From NCBI GenBank assembly GCA_021737785.1, contig JAIPDI010000005.1, positions 1 to 64,000 on the forward strand: a DNA stretch of 64,000 bases. Reading direction: 5' to 3'. Positions within the stretch are counted from its first letter, which is position 1, and the number at the start of each line of letters is the position of its first letter. The DNA is from Deltaproteobacteria bacterium. GTDB taxonomy: Bacteria > Desulfobacterota > DSM-4660 > Desulfatiglandales > Desulfatiglandaceae. Shown here one piece after another: positions 34,283 through 42,881 of the stretch. The position numbers were made by a program, and so were the translations under genes. The notes under the pieces are model-generated. The model searched no databases, was not told the DNA's origin, and saw nothing but the letters and a program-made list of their open reading frames with translations.

Positions 34283-35506
34283 CTAAACATCTTTCATGGG
34301 CGAAAACAGGGCGATCAAGAGGCCTAAAAAGGTGAAGAAGCCTGAAGAAATAAAAAGCATGTCCATTCCCACCTGATGGGCGACCCACCCCGAAACCACG
34401 GCCCCGGTGATGAATCCGCTGTCATAGATCCCGGTGAAGAGAGACATGATGGCCGGCTTTTCCCGGAATGATCCGTGGGAGGCGGCCATGGCGTTGTGTG
34501 TGGCAAAAAGAAGCCCCATTCCGGCGCCGAACATTACGGCGGTGATGAGGAAAAGCGGAGACGCTAGGGTCCCCGGTACCAGGAGGATGCCCAGACAAAG
34601 AAAGGGATAGGAGAGATAGGTCAAAAACAGGTTGCCGTACCGGTCCAGGAGCCTTCCCAGGGTGAGGAGGACGATGATGGCCGAAAGATATGAGAAAAAA
34701 AAGAACGGGCCGGCTGCGGCGTCATGTTTCGCGGCGATCAAGGCCAGAAAATTGGTGAGCGTGGCCTGAGAATGGGCGAAGATGAAGGTGGAGCAAAGCA
34801 GAAAGAAGAACGGCCGGTCCCGTAAGAGGGGCAGATAACCGACAGTGCCTTTTTCATCCTTGTCAACGGATGTATGCACGCGGCCGATGCCGAGCATCAC
34901 GGAAACCCATCCTAAGATGACCGCGCCTGCGGCCGCCATGTAGAGGGCGGCGAAACCATATCGCCCGATCAACACCTCCCCCACCGAGGGGGCAAGGGCA
35001 ATGGCGGCCATGAGCGACGCTCCGACCATGCTGAAGGCCGCACCCCGGCGGAGGGGGGAGGCCCCTTTCGCCACCATTGAGAAACTGCCTGCAATAACCG
35101 CGGAAAAACCGAGCCCATGGGTTACCCGTATCAGCAGCATCAAGGGGCCGAATGCGGTGATGAAAAGGTAACTCAGGGATGAGACCAGGCTCAGGGCCAT
35201 GCCCGCGGAGATTACCCACGATTCTCCTTTAAGGACCGCCAGTTTGCCCATGAGCGGTCTGGACAGGACAGCGGATATGGAAAAGGCGCCCATCACCCAC
35301 CCGATGGTGTGAGGACCCCCCCCCATGGCCTTCAGGGCAAGGGGATACAGGTAGAGCAATCCGATGTTGGCAAACATGAGAAAAAGGGAGAGGTCGAGAA
35401 ACAGGAAGTGCCTGTTCCAGAGGGTATCGAAAGGGGCGGGACTGTTTTTGTTGAGAAGGATCACCGGAAATTCCCTGTTCACAACGGGTTGCCGCAGGAT
35501 GGACAA
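34283..35506 (-). CDS. major facilitator superfamily transporter
   Basis: 407 residues with 12 predicted spans, the MFS length. The loop between spans 2 and 3 reads GAFSISAVLSRPLMGKLAVL, the MFS signature A-like region (G-x-LSRPxxG), and a corresponding one is in the second half (LTLGRLLDRYGN). It resembles the arabinose/drug efflux type, but the substrate is unknown. The start overlaps the end of the zinc-ribbon gene by 28 bases; a later start would cut into the N-terminal tail before span 1, so overlap is plausible. Confidence 0.83.
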   Translation of the reverse strand: MSILRQPVVNREFPVILLNKNSPAPFDTLWNRHFLFLDLSLFLMFANIGLLYLYPLALKAMGGGPHTIGWVMGAFSISAVLSRPLMGKLAVLKGESWVISAGMALSLVSSLSYLFITAFGPLMLLIRVTHGLGFSAVIAGSFSMVAKGASPLRRGAAFSMVGASLMAAIALAPSVGEVLIGRYGFAALYMAAAGAVILGWVSVMLGIGRVHTSVDKDEKGTVGYLPLLRDRPFFFLLCSTFIFAHSQATLTNFLALIAAKHDAAAGPFFFFSYLSAIIVLLTLGRLLDRYGNLFLTYLSYPFLCLGILLVPGTLASPLFLITAVMFGAGMGLLFATHNAMAASHGSFREKPAIMSLFTGIYDSGFITGAVVSGWVAHQVGMDMLFISSGFFTFLGLLIALFSPMKDV

Positions 35507-35793
35507 AAACGGAAGCCCGGCGCGATGGGGCGGCCGCAGGAGGGACAGGTCAGGGTATGGGCGCCGGGATCCCGGGTCAAGACATTTCCGGAGTCATCGG
35601 AGATGCTCCCGCAGCTCCGGCATTGCAGAAAGGGGGTTCCCTTTTTCACCCGGAACAACGGGATAAAAAAGAGCGCGATATAGTGATCCACCCGCTTGAG
35701 GCGCGCCTGATACAGGCCGCACGCGCGGCACATCCTGGGGGTATCCTCCAGGGTTACAGTCTTGGGCTGTATGCCGCCGATAAAGAAAAACAT
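35479..35793 (-). CDS. zinc-ribbon protein
   Basis: 104 residues with three pairs of cysteines: CRAC (residues 22-25), CRSC (58-61), and a C-terminal double pair CPSCGRPIAPGFRFCPSCG of the zinc_ribbon_2 type. A hydrophobic stretch HYIALFFIPLFRV lies between, perhaps membrane-associated, as in the zinc-ribbon proteins of the YIALFFIPLF kind found in many bacteria. The function is unknown. It overlaps the MFS gene and is likely transcribed with it. Confidence 0.75.
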   Translation of the reverse strand: MFFFIGGIQPKTVTLEDTPRMCRACGLYQARLKRVDHYIALFFIPLFRVKKGTPFLQCRSCGSISDDSGNVLTRDPGAHTLTCPSCGRPIAPGFRFCPSCGNPL

Positions 35794-36032
35794 GGGGTCT
35801 TTCCTTCATAAAGCAGGGAGTGGGGAGCACGGAGCAGGGGGCACCGAGCAGGGAGCGCTTTGAGCTTTCAGCTTTGAGCTCTGAGCTTCTATCTCTAATA
35901 GTGTATCGCCGAAAGCGGTTGAAATCAAGGAGGATCTCTGAGCGGCCTGTGGCGGATGGATGAAGAGAGATGCAAGCGTCCTTGAATATAAAGGGAGAAT
36001 CGGTTATGGTGGTGGGCAGAAAGGAGAACACC

Positions 36033-36758
36033 ATGAAACAGATAAAAGCAGCGCTTTACTTCATTCCGGGCCAGGACGACATGATCCCCGATGCCCACGT
36101 ATATCTCATCGGGAACCCCGACTCAAAGGATCTGACCGTTGTGGACGCCGGGTTGATGGGCAAGGGACAGTACAAGATTGAGTCGATCCGGCAGGCCGGA
36201 ATCCAGCTCACGGATATCAAACGGGTCATCATGACCCATATCCATCTGGACCATATCGGCTGCCTGGGAGAAATCCTTCAGGCGATCCCCGATGCCGAAC
36301 TCTGGGTTCATAGTACAGAGGCCCTTCTTCTCGAACAGGGGGATGAGCGGGCGGTCTATGGAATGGATATGTTTCAGAGTATGTGTCAGGCCCAGTACGG
36401 AATCCGGCCGGGGGCCTTCACGTTTCAGGTCCATCGCAGGCTCCAGGGGGGCGAAACCCTGGATCTGGGGGGAACCACGTGGGAGGTGATCCATATTCCG
36501 GGCCACTCCGCGGGGAGTATCGGCCTGTATAACCGCCGGGAAAAGATCCTGATCCCCGGAGACACGGTCTATGCGGACTATGCCATCGGTCGTTTCGATC
36601 TGTACGGCGCCGACGGCGCACAGCTCAAGGACTCTCTCATGAAATTGGCGAATCTGGAGGTGGACATCCTCCTGCCGGGGCACAACCGGATTGTGGAGTC
36701 CGTACCCCCGGGCTATATCCTCGAGACCGCCAAACAGTGGGAGCCGTATCTGTCCTGA
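36033..36758 (+). CDS. metallo-beta-lactamase-fold hydrolase
   Basis: 241 residues from the ATG at 36033, which has AAAGGAGAACACC upstream (an earlier in-frame ATG lacks one). The metal-binding motif is THIHLDHIG (HxHxDH), with further ligands in HIPGHSAGS, IPGDTVY and LPGHN. It belongs to the broad glyoxalase-II-like MBL group. It is a two-metal hydrolase in the cytoplasm, substrate not identifiable. It stands alone; a 9-base-stem hairpin follows its stop. Confidence 0.88.
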   Translation: MKQIKAALYFIPGQDDMIPDAHVYLIGNPDSKDLTVVDAGLMGKGQYKIESIRQAGIQLTDIKRVIMTHIHLDHIGCLGEILQAIPDAELWVHSTEALLLEQGDERAVYGMDMFQSMCQAQYGIRPGAFTFQVHRRLQGGETLDLGGTTWEVIHIPGHSAGSIGLYNRREKILIPGDTVYADYAIGRFDLYGADGAQLKDSLMKLANLEVDILLPGHNRIVESVPPGYILETAKQWEPYLS

Positions 36759-36792
36759 AGTTCAGAGATCGAGGGATTAGACGCTTTATCTG

Positions 36793-36821
36793 CAACTTCT
36801 CTGCACCATGCGGAGAAGTTG
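36793..36821 (+). terminator. hairpin after the MBL gene
   Basis: CAACTTCTC (36793-36801) and GAGAAGTTG (36813-36821) form a perfect 9-base stem, 35 bases after the stop. No T-run follows, so termination is uncertain. Confidence 0.35.
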
Positions 36822-36839
36822 GTACCTTATCAGCTAGCG

Positions 36840-37053
36840 CGTGGGGGTCTCTGCCCAAGAGGTGCAAAAACCGAATACAGCCCCTGGGGACGGCAGCAGG
36901 GCTTTACAATACAGTCTGTTCCAGCCCCAAGTACAGCCTTTCATGGGACGGTATGTCCTTGCTGCCTTTCCGTAAACATTATCCAGAGCCCGGGGGCGGC
37001 CGCCGAATCATACGACCGCATTTTATTGCAGCTCTTGGGCAGAGACCCCCACG
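36840..37053. mobile_element. MITE-like segment with 26-base terminal inverted repeats
   Basis: CGTGGGGGTCTCTGCCCAAG+AGGTGC (36840-36865) and its inverted partner GCAGCTCTTGGGCAGAGACC+CCCACG (37028-37053) differ at one base. About 160 bases lie between without a gene. Most of the 375-base gap before the DnaJ gene is this segment. Confidence 0.6.
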
Positions 37054-37058
37054 GGCCT

Positions 37059-37112
37059 CCGGAACGCTTCCGGGACTTGGGTGAAACCTGTTTGGTAGCG
37101 GCCGTCAGGCCG
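37059..37112. repeat. REP-like structured repeat, copy 1
   Basis: Begins CCGGAACGCTTCCGGGACTT and ends GCGGCCGTCAGGCCGC. Two hairpin-forming blocks joined by GAAACCTGTTTGGT. A matching copy in the same orientation is at 38208-38262, on the other side of the DnaJ gene. Confidence 0.7.
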
Positions 37113-37133
37113 CCTTGGGAAAAGAACCTGCGG

Positions 37134-37955
37134 TCATCTGCGCCCGGTTGAGCCTGTGAAAGACCCGATGGCGGCGATGAGGTCTTTCGCTTTCTGGAGC
37201 AGGGGGTTTCGGATGTGGACCGTTATATAAAGATCTCCGGCCTCCCCGCCGCCGCGGCCGGGCGCCCCCATCCCCTTCAGGCGCAGTGATCGATGGGACG
37301 CCATGTGAGGCGGGATGGTCACCAGCAGTTCCTTGCCCGTTTTCCTGCACGAATAGTGGACTTTTCCGCCCAGCCGGGCCAGGCCCGGAGAAATCACAAT
37401 GCGATCCTGTAAATCCGCCCCCCTTTCAGGGAGTTCAATGCCCCATTTCTTTTTGAGCCCGTAACGGATCAGCTTCCCCAGATAGCCGCCAAGCGGGGCA
37501 CTTCCGGGCGTACCCTGCCCCCCTCCGAAGCCGCCCACAAAGACCCGGCCGAAGGCCCCCGGCCTTCTGAATTCAAAGGTGCGATATCCGGCGCCATAGG
37601 ACTCCCTGAACACATCGTCAAATCCCCTGAACCCGAAGGCCCGGCTCAATTCCTCGAAAATCTGCTGAATATCCGAACCCCTGAAGATATCCTGGTCGGA
37701 ATAGGTCTGTCTGAACTGGCCGTAGGCCGATGCGCCGTAGGTTTGTCTGAGCGAATCATACGCCTTTCTCTTTTGAGGATCCGAGAGTACGGCGTAGGAC
37801 TCGTTGATCTCTTTCATGCGGGCCGCGGCTTCCGGGCGGTCTTTGTTCCTGTCCGGATGGTGCAACAGGGCCAACCGGCGGTATGCGTCCCGGACCTGTT
37901 TCTGGCCGGCATCCTTCTCTAATCCCAATATGTCATAGTAATCTTTCTGTTCCAT
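37134..37955 (-). CDS. DnaJ-family co-chaperone (CbpA-like, no zinc domain)
   Basis: 273 residues from the ATG at 37955. The J-domain is at residues 4-68 (DYYDILGLEKDAGQKQVRDA), with the HPD motif in LLHHPDRNKD. A Gly/Phe-rich stretch follows (FGFRGFDDVFRESYGAGYRT to FVGGFGGGQG, about 100-155). The C-terminal substrate-binding beta domain is short: one DnaJ_C repeat with IPPHMASHRSLRLKGMG and GDLYITVHI. No CxxCxGxG zinc repeats are present, so it is CbpA/DjlA-like rather than DnaJ. It would stimulate DnaK. The frame is open 20 codons further upstream without support. Confidence 0.85.
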   Translation of the reverse strand: MEQKDYYDILGLEKDAGQKQVRDAYRRLALLHHPDRNKDRPEAAARMKEINESYAVLSDPQKRKAYDSLRQTYGASAYGQFRQTYSDQDIFRGSDIQQIFEELSRAFGFRGFDDVFRESYGAGYRTFEFRRPGAFGRVFVGGFGGGQGTPGSAPLGGYLGKLIRYGLKKKWGIELPERGADLQDRIVISPGLARLGGKVHYSCRKTGKELLVTIPPHMASHRSLRLKGMGAPGRGGGEAGDLYITVHIRNPLLQKAKDLIAAIGSFTGSTGRR

Positions 37956-38030
37956 AATCTTAGCAGTACCTGGTCTTCTGTCATGAAAAGCAAGAAAATA
38001 TGGCCATGCTTCCACTGCACGCTTAGCCTT

Positions 38031-38110
38031 CCGTCATTCCGGCACGATTCTGGCCGGAATCCAGAAAACCGGGGTACTGGATTCCGGCTGAGGGCATGCC
38101 GGAATGACGG
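38031..38110. repeat. palindromic repeat with ATTCCGG cores
   Basis: CCGTCATTCCGGCA (38031-38044) pairs exactly with TGCCGGAATGACGG (38097-38110); an inner pair TGGCCGGAATCCAG / CTGGATTCCGGCT nests inside. The same ATTCCGG...CCGGAATCCAG core lies inside the elements at 21172, 25651 and 54232. Confidence 0.7.
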
Positions 38111-38207
38111 GACAGCACACAGCCGTTTTGGTTGCGCTTATCCGCTTTAGAAGCTTTGCCGGTAACTACTGCTCAGCGATGTGCCAAGAAGTTCGCCCGC
38201 GGTGGAG

Positions 38208-38262
38208 CCGGAACGCTTCCGGGACTCGGATGAAACCTGTTTGGTGGCGGCTGCCAGGCCGC
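38208..38262. repeat. REP-like structured repeat, copy 2
   Basis: CCGGAACGCTTCCGGGACTC ... GCGGCTGCCAGGCCGC, differing from 37059-37112 at about six positions. It lies between the DnaJ gene and trmL; the gap between these genes (about 360 bases) holds only repeats. Confidence 0.7.
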
Positions 38263-38318
38263 ATCCGGTTTGCCGGAGGATCACCCGATCCGCCTGCGCA
38301 TTTCAGTCGGTTTCTTTT

Positions 38319-38816
38319 TCAGAACCTTCCCATCTGGTGGAGATAGTGATAGACAACAATGCCGACGGTGGTGGAGAGGTTCAAACTCCGCACCCTCCCC
38401 CAGATGGGTATGGCGTAACAGGGATATGATTCCCGAATCGCCAAGGGCAGCCCCCTGGTCTCCTGCCCGAATAAAAGGTAGTCCCCGGGATTGGCCCTGG
38501 CATCGGTATAGGGGGTGGATGCATGCCGGGTGAATGCCAGGAGCTTCCGGCCCATATCCCTCCCTGCCAGGAATTTTTCAAAGCTGGCGTGGTATTGGAC
38601 GTCCACCTCGGGCCAGTAATCCAGGCCGGCCCGCTTGAGATGCCGGTCGTCCACCCGGAAGCCCAAAGGAAAGATCAGATGCAGCCGGATTTCTGCGGCC
38701 CCGCACAATCTGGCGATGTTTCCCGTATTGGCGGGAATCTCGGGCTGGTACAAAACCACATTCAGTTGGGGATCTTCAAGTTCTCTGTGCCTGATGGCGG
38801 CAATATCACACGTCAT
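38319..38816 (-). CDS. trmL: tRNA (cytidine/uridine-34 2'-O)-methyltransferase TrmL
   Basis: A SPOUT methyltransferase of 165 residues that 2'-O-methylates the wobble base of tRNA-Leu isoacceptors. Family motifs are all present: VVLYQPEIPANTGNIARLCG (residues 20-39), LHLIFPLGFRVDDRHLKRAGLDYW-like motif, LLFGQETRGLP (motif 2) and IPIWGRVRSLNLSTTVGIVV (the knot region that binds S-adenosylmethionine). The N-terminus is about 18 residues longer than usual, so the true start may lie downstream. It acts as a dimer in the cytoplasm. Confidence 0.92.
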   Translation of the reverse strand: MTCDIAAIRHRELEDPQLNVVLYQPEIPANTGNIARLCGAAEIRLHLIFPLGFRVDDRHLKRAGLDYWPEVDVQYHASFEKFLAGRDMGRKLLAFTRHASTPYTDARANPGDYLLFGQETRGLPLAIRESYPCYAIPIWGRVRSLNLSTTVGIVVYHYLHQMGRF

Positions 38817-38884
38817 GAAAAGAAGCCATCAGATGGAGATGTACTCCCAAAGATTTAACGTTCAAGGCCGCACCTAATTAGTGT

Positions 38885-39018
38885 CTGAACGAAAATCACG
38901 CCTTGGCGTGATTCAGGCATAATTGAATATTCAAGAATCGAAAATTGAAAATTGATTAACAGAACCTCTTCTCATATTTCACTGTTTCTTGATTTTCCGG
39001 GTTTCCGTTCGGGTACTA
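38885..39018. repeat. two-part dispersed repeat, copy B, uninterrupted
   Basis: Matches 25583-25653 joined directly to 25809-25870, i.e. the same repeat without the MITE-like element. It ends 2 bases before the stop codon of the YkuD-like gene. Confidence 0.8.
38894..38913 (-). terminator. intrinsic terminator-like hairpin after the ushA-YkuD operon
   Basis: On the minus strand AATCACGCC-AA-GGCGTGATT then TTCGTT. It lies about 105 bases past the stop of the minus-strand YkuD-like gene and ahead of trmL. Confidence 0.55.
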
Positions 39019-39019
39019 A

Positions 39020-40651
39020 TTATTCCAAAAACAGCTTCTTCCGATCGATCGTGTACCCGGTACCGACCCTTCTGAGTTCGCGGTTGAAGTCCATGCCCTC
39101 CCTGGAGAGGCTGTTGACCCCATTGATCGTATAAAACTGGAGGACTTCAGGTTCGCAGGGGGCCTCATAGAGCCTGATTCCCTCATATTTCTTCCCCTGC
39201 AACGCCTTCCGCTTGATGAACTTATAGTCGTACGCCTCTTTAAAGGTCACGCCGCCGATGGGGCCGAAGGTGATGTCATCCCCATAAAGCCAGGCGTAGA
39301 AATCCTCGCGGTTGTTCTGCACCCAGATCTGTTCAGCCACCCGCGACTTGGTATGACGAAAGGCAATATAGTACTGAACCCCCATGACCTGATTGTCGCC
39401 GTCACCTTTCAGATCAAACACATCATAGCAGTGCGACAGGCTCCGGTAGTGGACAATCCCCTCCATTCCCTCTGAGGTGGAAGGGAGCATCTCCCTGAAT
39501 TCGGTGAGATGTCCGGAGTTGAGACGGGTGCAGCCATGGGATACCGGCCCCCGGCTCGTGATGGCCACCCGGTTGAAGGGCTTGTTGTTGCGGCTCCCCT
39601 GGGTCATTTTGGACCATTCCTTGGGGAGGAGATGGTGTCCGCCGATCCAGCAGCTGATGCCGGTATTGTGAATCGCGTTATATGCGATGCCGCCCCCGTA
39701 CTCGTAGGGAAGCATGGGCATCAGACCATAATAGCCTGCCGAGGAGATGTAGTCCACCATGCCCAAAAAGCCCTTCCCGTGTTTTCTGGGGATCAGGGTC
39801 CAGATGCCGGTGGTGGTGTACATGGGCATGACCTTTCCGTCATGGGTGGTGGTCTTGTCGTAGGTCCCTGCCGGATAAATGGATGTCAGCTCGTAATAAT
39901 CGAGCATGCCGTCTTTCACTGGATAGATGTCATGGGTAATGGCGTGGAAGAACGCCTCGGCCGCGGTCCTGAACTCGGCGGGGTTATCCCCTTGGGCCAG
40001 TTCCATGAGTCTGGCGAAAGCCCCTTCCTGTTGTGGCGTCAAATTATCCAGGAAGATGCGATGGGGGAAGAATTCATTGACCAGGTCCAGTTTGGCCTGA
40101 AGGGTTTCAGGTGGCGGCGATGTCTTGAGCAGCCGGGCAAAGTCATCGCACATCTTGTTGAAATTATTTTGGATATGAAACAGGCGGTGGGGTACGAGGT
40201 TGTCCATGGACGTCAGGTTCAGGGTTCGCCATTCTTCAGGACCCAGGTCTGCGCGTTTCTTGGCCAGATCATGCAATCCTTCCTGCGTCACCTTTTCGTG
40301 ATACGCCTCCCAGGCCATATTGGATGTCAGGGTGATGGTTTTTTTGTCGATCAGTTCCTGGTAGAGATCGTGCCGGGCCACTTGGTCCGGAAGGTAATTG
40401 ACAATGGTATCCTCGGGCAGTACCAGTCTCAGCCGGACCTGGTTGCCGCGTCCCAGATGGATGGTTATCCGCTTTCTGTCCTGGACCCGTGGGACAAATC
40501 CGGTATAGAAGTTGGGGTCGTAATCGTTGAAAAACACCCCGTAGGGCTCAGGGTTGGTCCACCGGTCTCGACTCAGGGCATGGGCGGATACAGGCATCAT
40601 TCCCATCATCAGAAAAAAGACACACATCCGCAAACCCCATCTGTTGATCAT
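39020..40651 (-). CDS. exported YkuD-like (SHGC motif) protein, paralogue 1
   Basis: 543 residues with a signal peptide (CVFFLMMGMMPVSAHA, cut before LSRD) and a strong ribosome site (AAAGGAGAT). The motif ITSRGPVSHGCTRLNSGH (Cys374, His372) is the catalytic box of L,D-transpeptidases of the YkuD fold. The rest, however, is not a normal L,D-transpeptidase: a long N-terminal domain with FYTGFVPRVQDRKRITIHLG, and a C-terminal domain after the box with KGDGDNQVMGVQYYIAF. A paralogue at 47813-49474 shares all these parts. It probably acts on peptidoglycan or another envelope polymer; the reaction is unknown. It follows ushA by 30 bases. Confidence 0.75.
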   Translation of the reverse strand: MINRWGLRMCVFFLMMGMMPVSAHALSRDRWTNPEPYGVFFNDYDPNFYTGFVPRVQDRKRITIHLGRGNQVRLRLVLPEDTIVNYLPDQVARHDLYQELIDKKTITLTSNMAWEAYHEKVTQEGLHDLAKKRADLGPEEWRTLNLTSMDNLVPHRLFHIQNNFNKMCDDFARLLKTSPPPETLQAKLDLVNEFFPHRIFLDNLTPQQEGAFARLMELAQGDNPAEFRTAAEAFFHAITHDIYPVKDGMLDYYELTSIYPAGTYDKTTTHDGKVMPMYTTTGIWTLIPRKHGKGFLGMVDYISSAGYYGLMPMLPYEYGGGIAYNAIHNTGISCWIGGHHLLPKEWSKMTQGSRNNKPFNRVAITSRGPVSHGCTRLNSGHLTEFREMLPSTSEGMEGIVHYRSLSHCYDVFDLKGDGDNQVMGVQYYIAFRHTKSRVAEQIWVQNNREDFYAWLYGDDITFGPIGGVTFKEAYDYKFIKRKALQGKKYEGIRLYEAPCEPEVLQFYTINGVNSLSREGMDFNRELRRVGTGYTIDRKKLFLE

Positions 40652-40681
40652 AATCCATCTCCTTTCCCATGGTGTAACGGT

Positions 40682-42397
40682 TCAGCGGGTTTCTGCCGGG
40701 GCCCCGGCAAGAGCATGAAACAAAATTCGGTTATGGCTGTACCCTTCAATCTCATCCACGGATTCCGGCCCGGAGATTACCTGTATCCTTCCATGGATCT
40801 TCGGCCTTATGCGACCCCCCAGGTGTTTAATGTACTTTACAAGGATATCCCGCTGAGGGGTGGATGAATTAACCTGGTCAAATCCCTTTAAAAAAACCTT
40901 ATACCCGTCGCCGCCGTCGGCCAAATAGGAATTGGTCACCACCGTGTATGTCCGGTCCGGATCAATCGCTTGGCCGCGAATGCGGATGTCTTCACATTTG
41001 CCGGTCAACCGGTTCAATGTGAAGCGCACCCCATCGGATACCTGCGGAAAGGCGCCTTCTCCAGCCCTTATGGTGGACACATAATCAAACAGGGAGGCGA
41101 CATCTGTCCCCTTGAGGCGCAAGACAACGGCCGTACTGTCAAAGGGGAGGATATCGAAGGCCCCCTTTTTTTTGATGGGACCCACAGCGAGATCGGCCCT
41201 GATGGCCCCTGCGTTGGTAAATGCAAAATCGGGATTGAATTTTCCCATGTACCAGAGCATGGAATCCGCCACCAGATCGCCCAGGGCCGTCTCCCTTTTC
41301 CTCTGATGCCGGTTCCAAAACGTTGCCTCGGCAAAACCGATCTCTTCTGACAAAATGCCCTCCACCTTATCCATGTAAGGCTGCAATATTTTCAGGAGTT
41401 CGGGGTCCTCCTCGATCTCCTTCCCGATATATTCATAGGTCCGGCCGCCGTCCGGCCTTGTCACCGCCTTCTTAAGATTGATCGGGATCAGTTCCATCGT
41501 GTAATCGATGATCCGCCGCTCGCGGATCCAGAGATCGATCCTCCCCAGAACCAGCCCGTACTGCCAGGCCTGGACAATTATGGCGTCGCCGCCGGAGTCG
41601 GGATGTCGGACCACGACCGGCGCAGTCAGCTTGGTATGGGTATTGCCGTCAACGATGAGATCGATCCCCCCGACCTGGGCGGCGAGTCTTCGGGAACCCC
41701 TGGAATTGTCTTCATAGACCCCCAGATGGGTGAGGGCAATAACGATATCCCCCTCTCTTCGCAGCATCGGCACCAGTGCCCGGGCCGCGTCCACTTCATC
41801 TTGAAACACCATTTCCCTGATGTGCTGAGGGTTGCCGGTAATCCGCGTCTCTTTGGCGGTAAGGCCGATGATGGCCACCTTGAACCCGTCGAATGCCTTG
41901 ATGATATACGGCGTTCCCACACGATCCCCTTCCCGGGTCCTCACATTGGCAGACAGAAAGGGAAAAGCGGCCCTGGCCATCTGCCCATTCAAGACATCCA
42001 GGGGGTTGTCAAACTCATGATTCCCCAAGGCCATGGCGTCATAACCGATGTAATTGTAGCCCACGATATCCGGCTCTGCCTTGAATAAGTCCGATTCCGC
42101 ACTCCCGGTATTCAGATCCCCGGCATCCAGGACCAGAACATTCGGGTGCTGGTCTCTTATCTCTTTGACAAGCGTGGCCCTGGCGGGCAGGCCCCCGACG
42201 TCGGGGATCTGACCATACTGGAATTTTACCGGGTGCCCATGGGTGTCGTTGGTAAAAAGAACCACCAGATGGTGGGTAGAAGAATGGCTGTCCGGTTTGG
42301 ACGCGGCAGGGGTGCAGGCCCAAAGGCACAGGAGGAGGACCAGGACCAAAAAGCGGAGGCATCGCTTATAATTTTCGTTTGACTGAAGACCGTTCAT
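40682..42397 (-). CDS. 5'-nucleotidase / UshA-like lipoprotein
   Basis: 571 residues. The signal ends in the lipobox LWAC, so it is a lipid-anchored envelope enzyme. The N-terminal metallophosphoesterase domain has the two-metal motifs FTNDTHGH, DAGDLNTGS, GNHEFDNP, IALTHLG and DGNTHT. The C-terminal 5_nucleotid_C domain carries FTNAGAIRADL and YVVTNSYLADGGDGY-like TVVTNSYLADGGDGYKVF. It hydrolyses nucleoside 5'-phosphates such as AMP (some relatives also UDP-sugars). The ATG at 42397 follows AAGGA; a GTG five codons earlier is also open. It heads a two-gene operon with the YkuD-like gene, divergent from the dikinase. Confidence 0.9.
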   Translation of the reverse strand: MNGLQSNENYKRCLRFLVLVLLLCLWACTPAASKPDSHSSTHHLVVLFTNDTHGHPVKFQYGQIPDVGGLPARATLVKEIRDQHPNVLVLDAGDLNTGSAESDLFKAEPDIVGYNYIGYDAMALGNHEFDNPLDVLNGQMARAAFPFLSANVRTREGDRVGTPYIIKAFDGFKVAIIGLTAKETRITGNPQHIREMVFQDEVDAARALVPMLRREGDIVIALTHLGVYEDNSRGSRRLAAQVGGIDLIVDGNTHTKLTAPVVVRHPDSGGDAIIVQAWQYGLVLGRIDLWIRERRIIDYTMELIPINLKKAVTRPDGGRTYEYIGKEIEEDPELLKILQPYMDKVEGILSEEIGFAEATFWNRHQRKRETALGDLVADSMLWYMGKFNPDFAFTNAGAIRADLAVGPIKKKGAFDILPFDSTAVVLRLKGTDVASLFDYVSTIRAGEGAFPQVSDGVRFTLNRLTGKCEDIRIRGQAIDPDRTYTVVTNSYLADGGDGYKVFLKGFDQVNSSTPQRDILVKYIKHLGGRIRPKIHGRIQVISGPESVDEIEGYSHNRILFHALAGAPAETR

Positions 42398-42474
42398 TCC
42401 ATTCCTTAGCACCTTATTCCGAGGTTTTCTGCAACAAAAAACAATCAGATGATTGTGGGAGAGTGACGTCTTTA

Positions 42475-42593
42475 ATTTGGAATAATGGAAGTTTGGAATA
42501 ATGGAATAATGGGTTTAAGGAAAAAAACCTTTCCTGGGTGATCCAGGTTCCTTTCCCAATCTTCCATTATTCCAGTATTCCAACATTCCAAAT
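42475..42593. repeat. long imperfect hairpin of GGAATAATGG units
   Basis: The left arm (ATTTGGAATAATGGAAGTTT, continuing to GGG) pairs with the right arm (CCCAATCTTCCATTATTCCA, continuing to CCAAAT) over about 38 bases; CCTGG-GTGAT-CCAGG is at the tip. Similar TTCCAGTATTCC units occur at 53660-53690. Confidence 0.6.
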
Positions 42594-42852
42594 GTCTGGC
42601 GACATCGAACCCCCTTGATAATAAAAAGTCACTCGAGAGCCACTTTGGTTGCGGTTACCCGCTTTAGTTTCATTCGAATCTTCGTTTATAATCTACCGGG
42701 TTTATAGGGCCGCAAGGATTCACCACATGCACGAAAAACAGGCACTCCTTCAGGGCATCCATTGGTTCTGACCTCCGCCCGTGGCGTGAAGAAAGGCCAC
42801 GCTGATCATCCAGAGGCTTCGGAATGAAACGGCCGAAGGGCGTTTGTTGATG

Positions 42853-42881
42853 TTGCAATGCACCATTGCCAATGGTATAGT
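42853..42881 (+). promoter_or_regulatory. candidate promoter and operator of the dikinase gene
   Basis: TTGCAA (42853-42858), a 17-base spacer and TATAGT (42876-42881) form a good sigma-70-type promoter. The spacer contains the palindrome ACCATTG-C-CAATGGT (42862-42876), well placed for repressor binding. Confidence 0.5.

Noticed and set aside
36737-37084. 115-residue open frame after the MBL gene
   Set aside because: It covers a hairpin and an inverted-repeat element, lacks a ribosome site and any recognisable domain.
39509-40867. 452-residue plus-strand open frame over the YkuD-like gene
   Set aside because: Antisense to a gene with signal peptide, strong ribosome site and SHGC motif; no domain in the antisense product.
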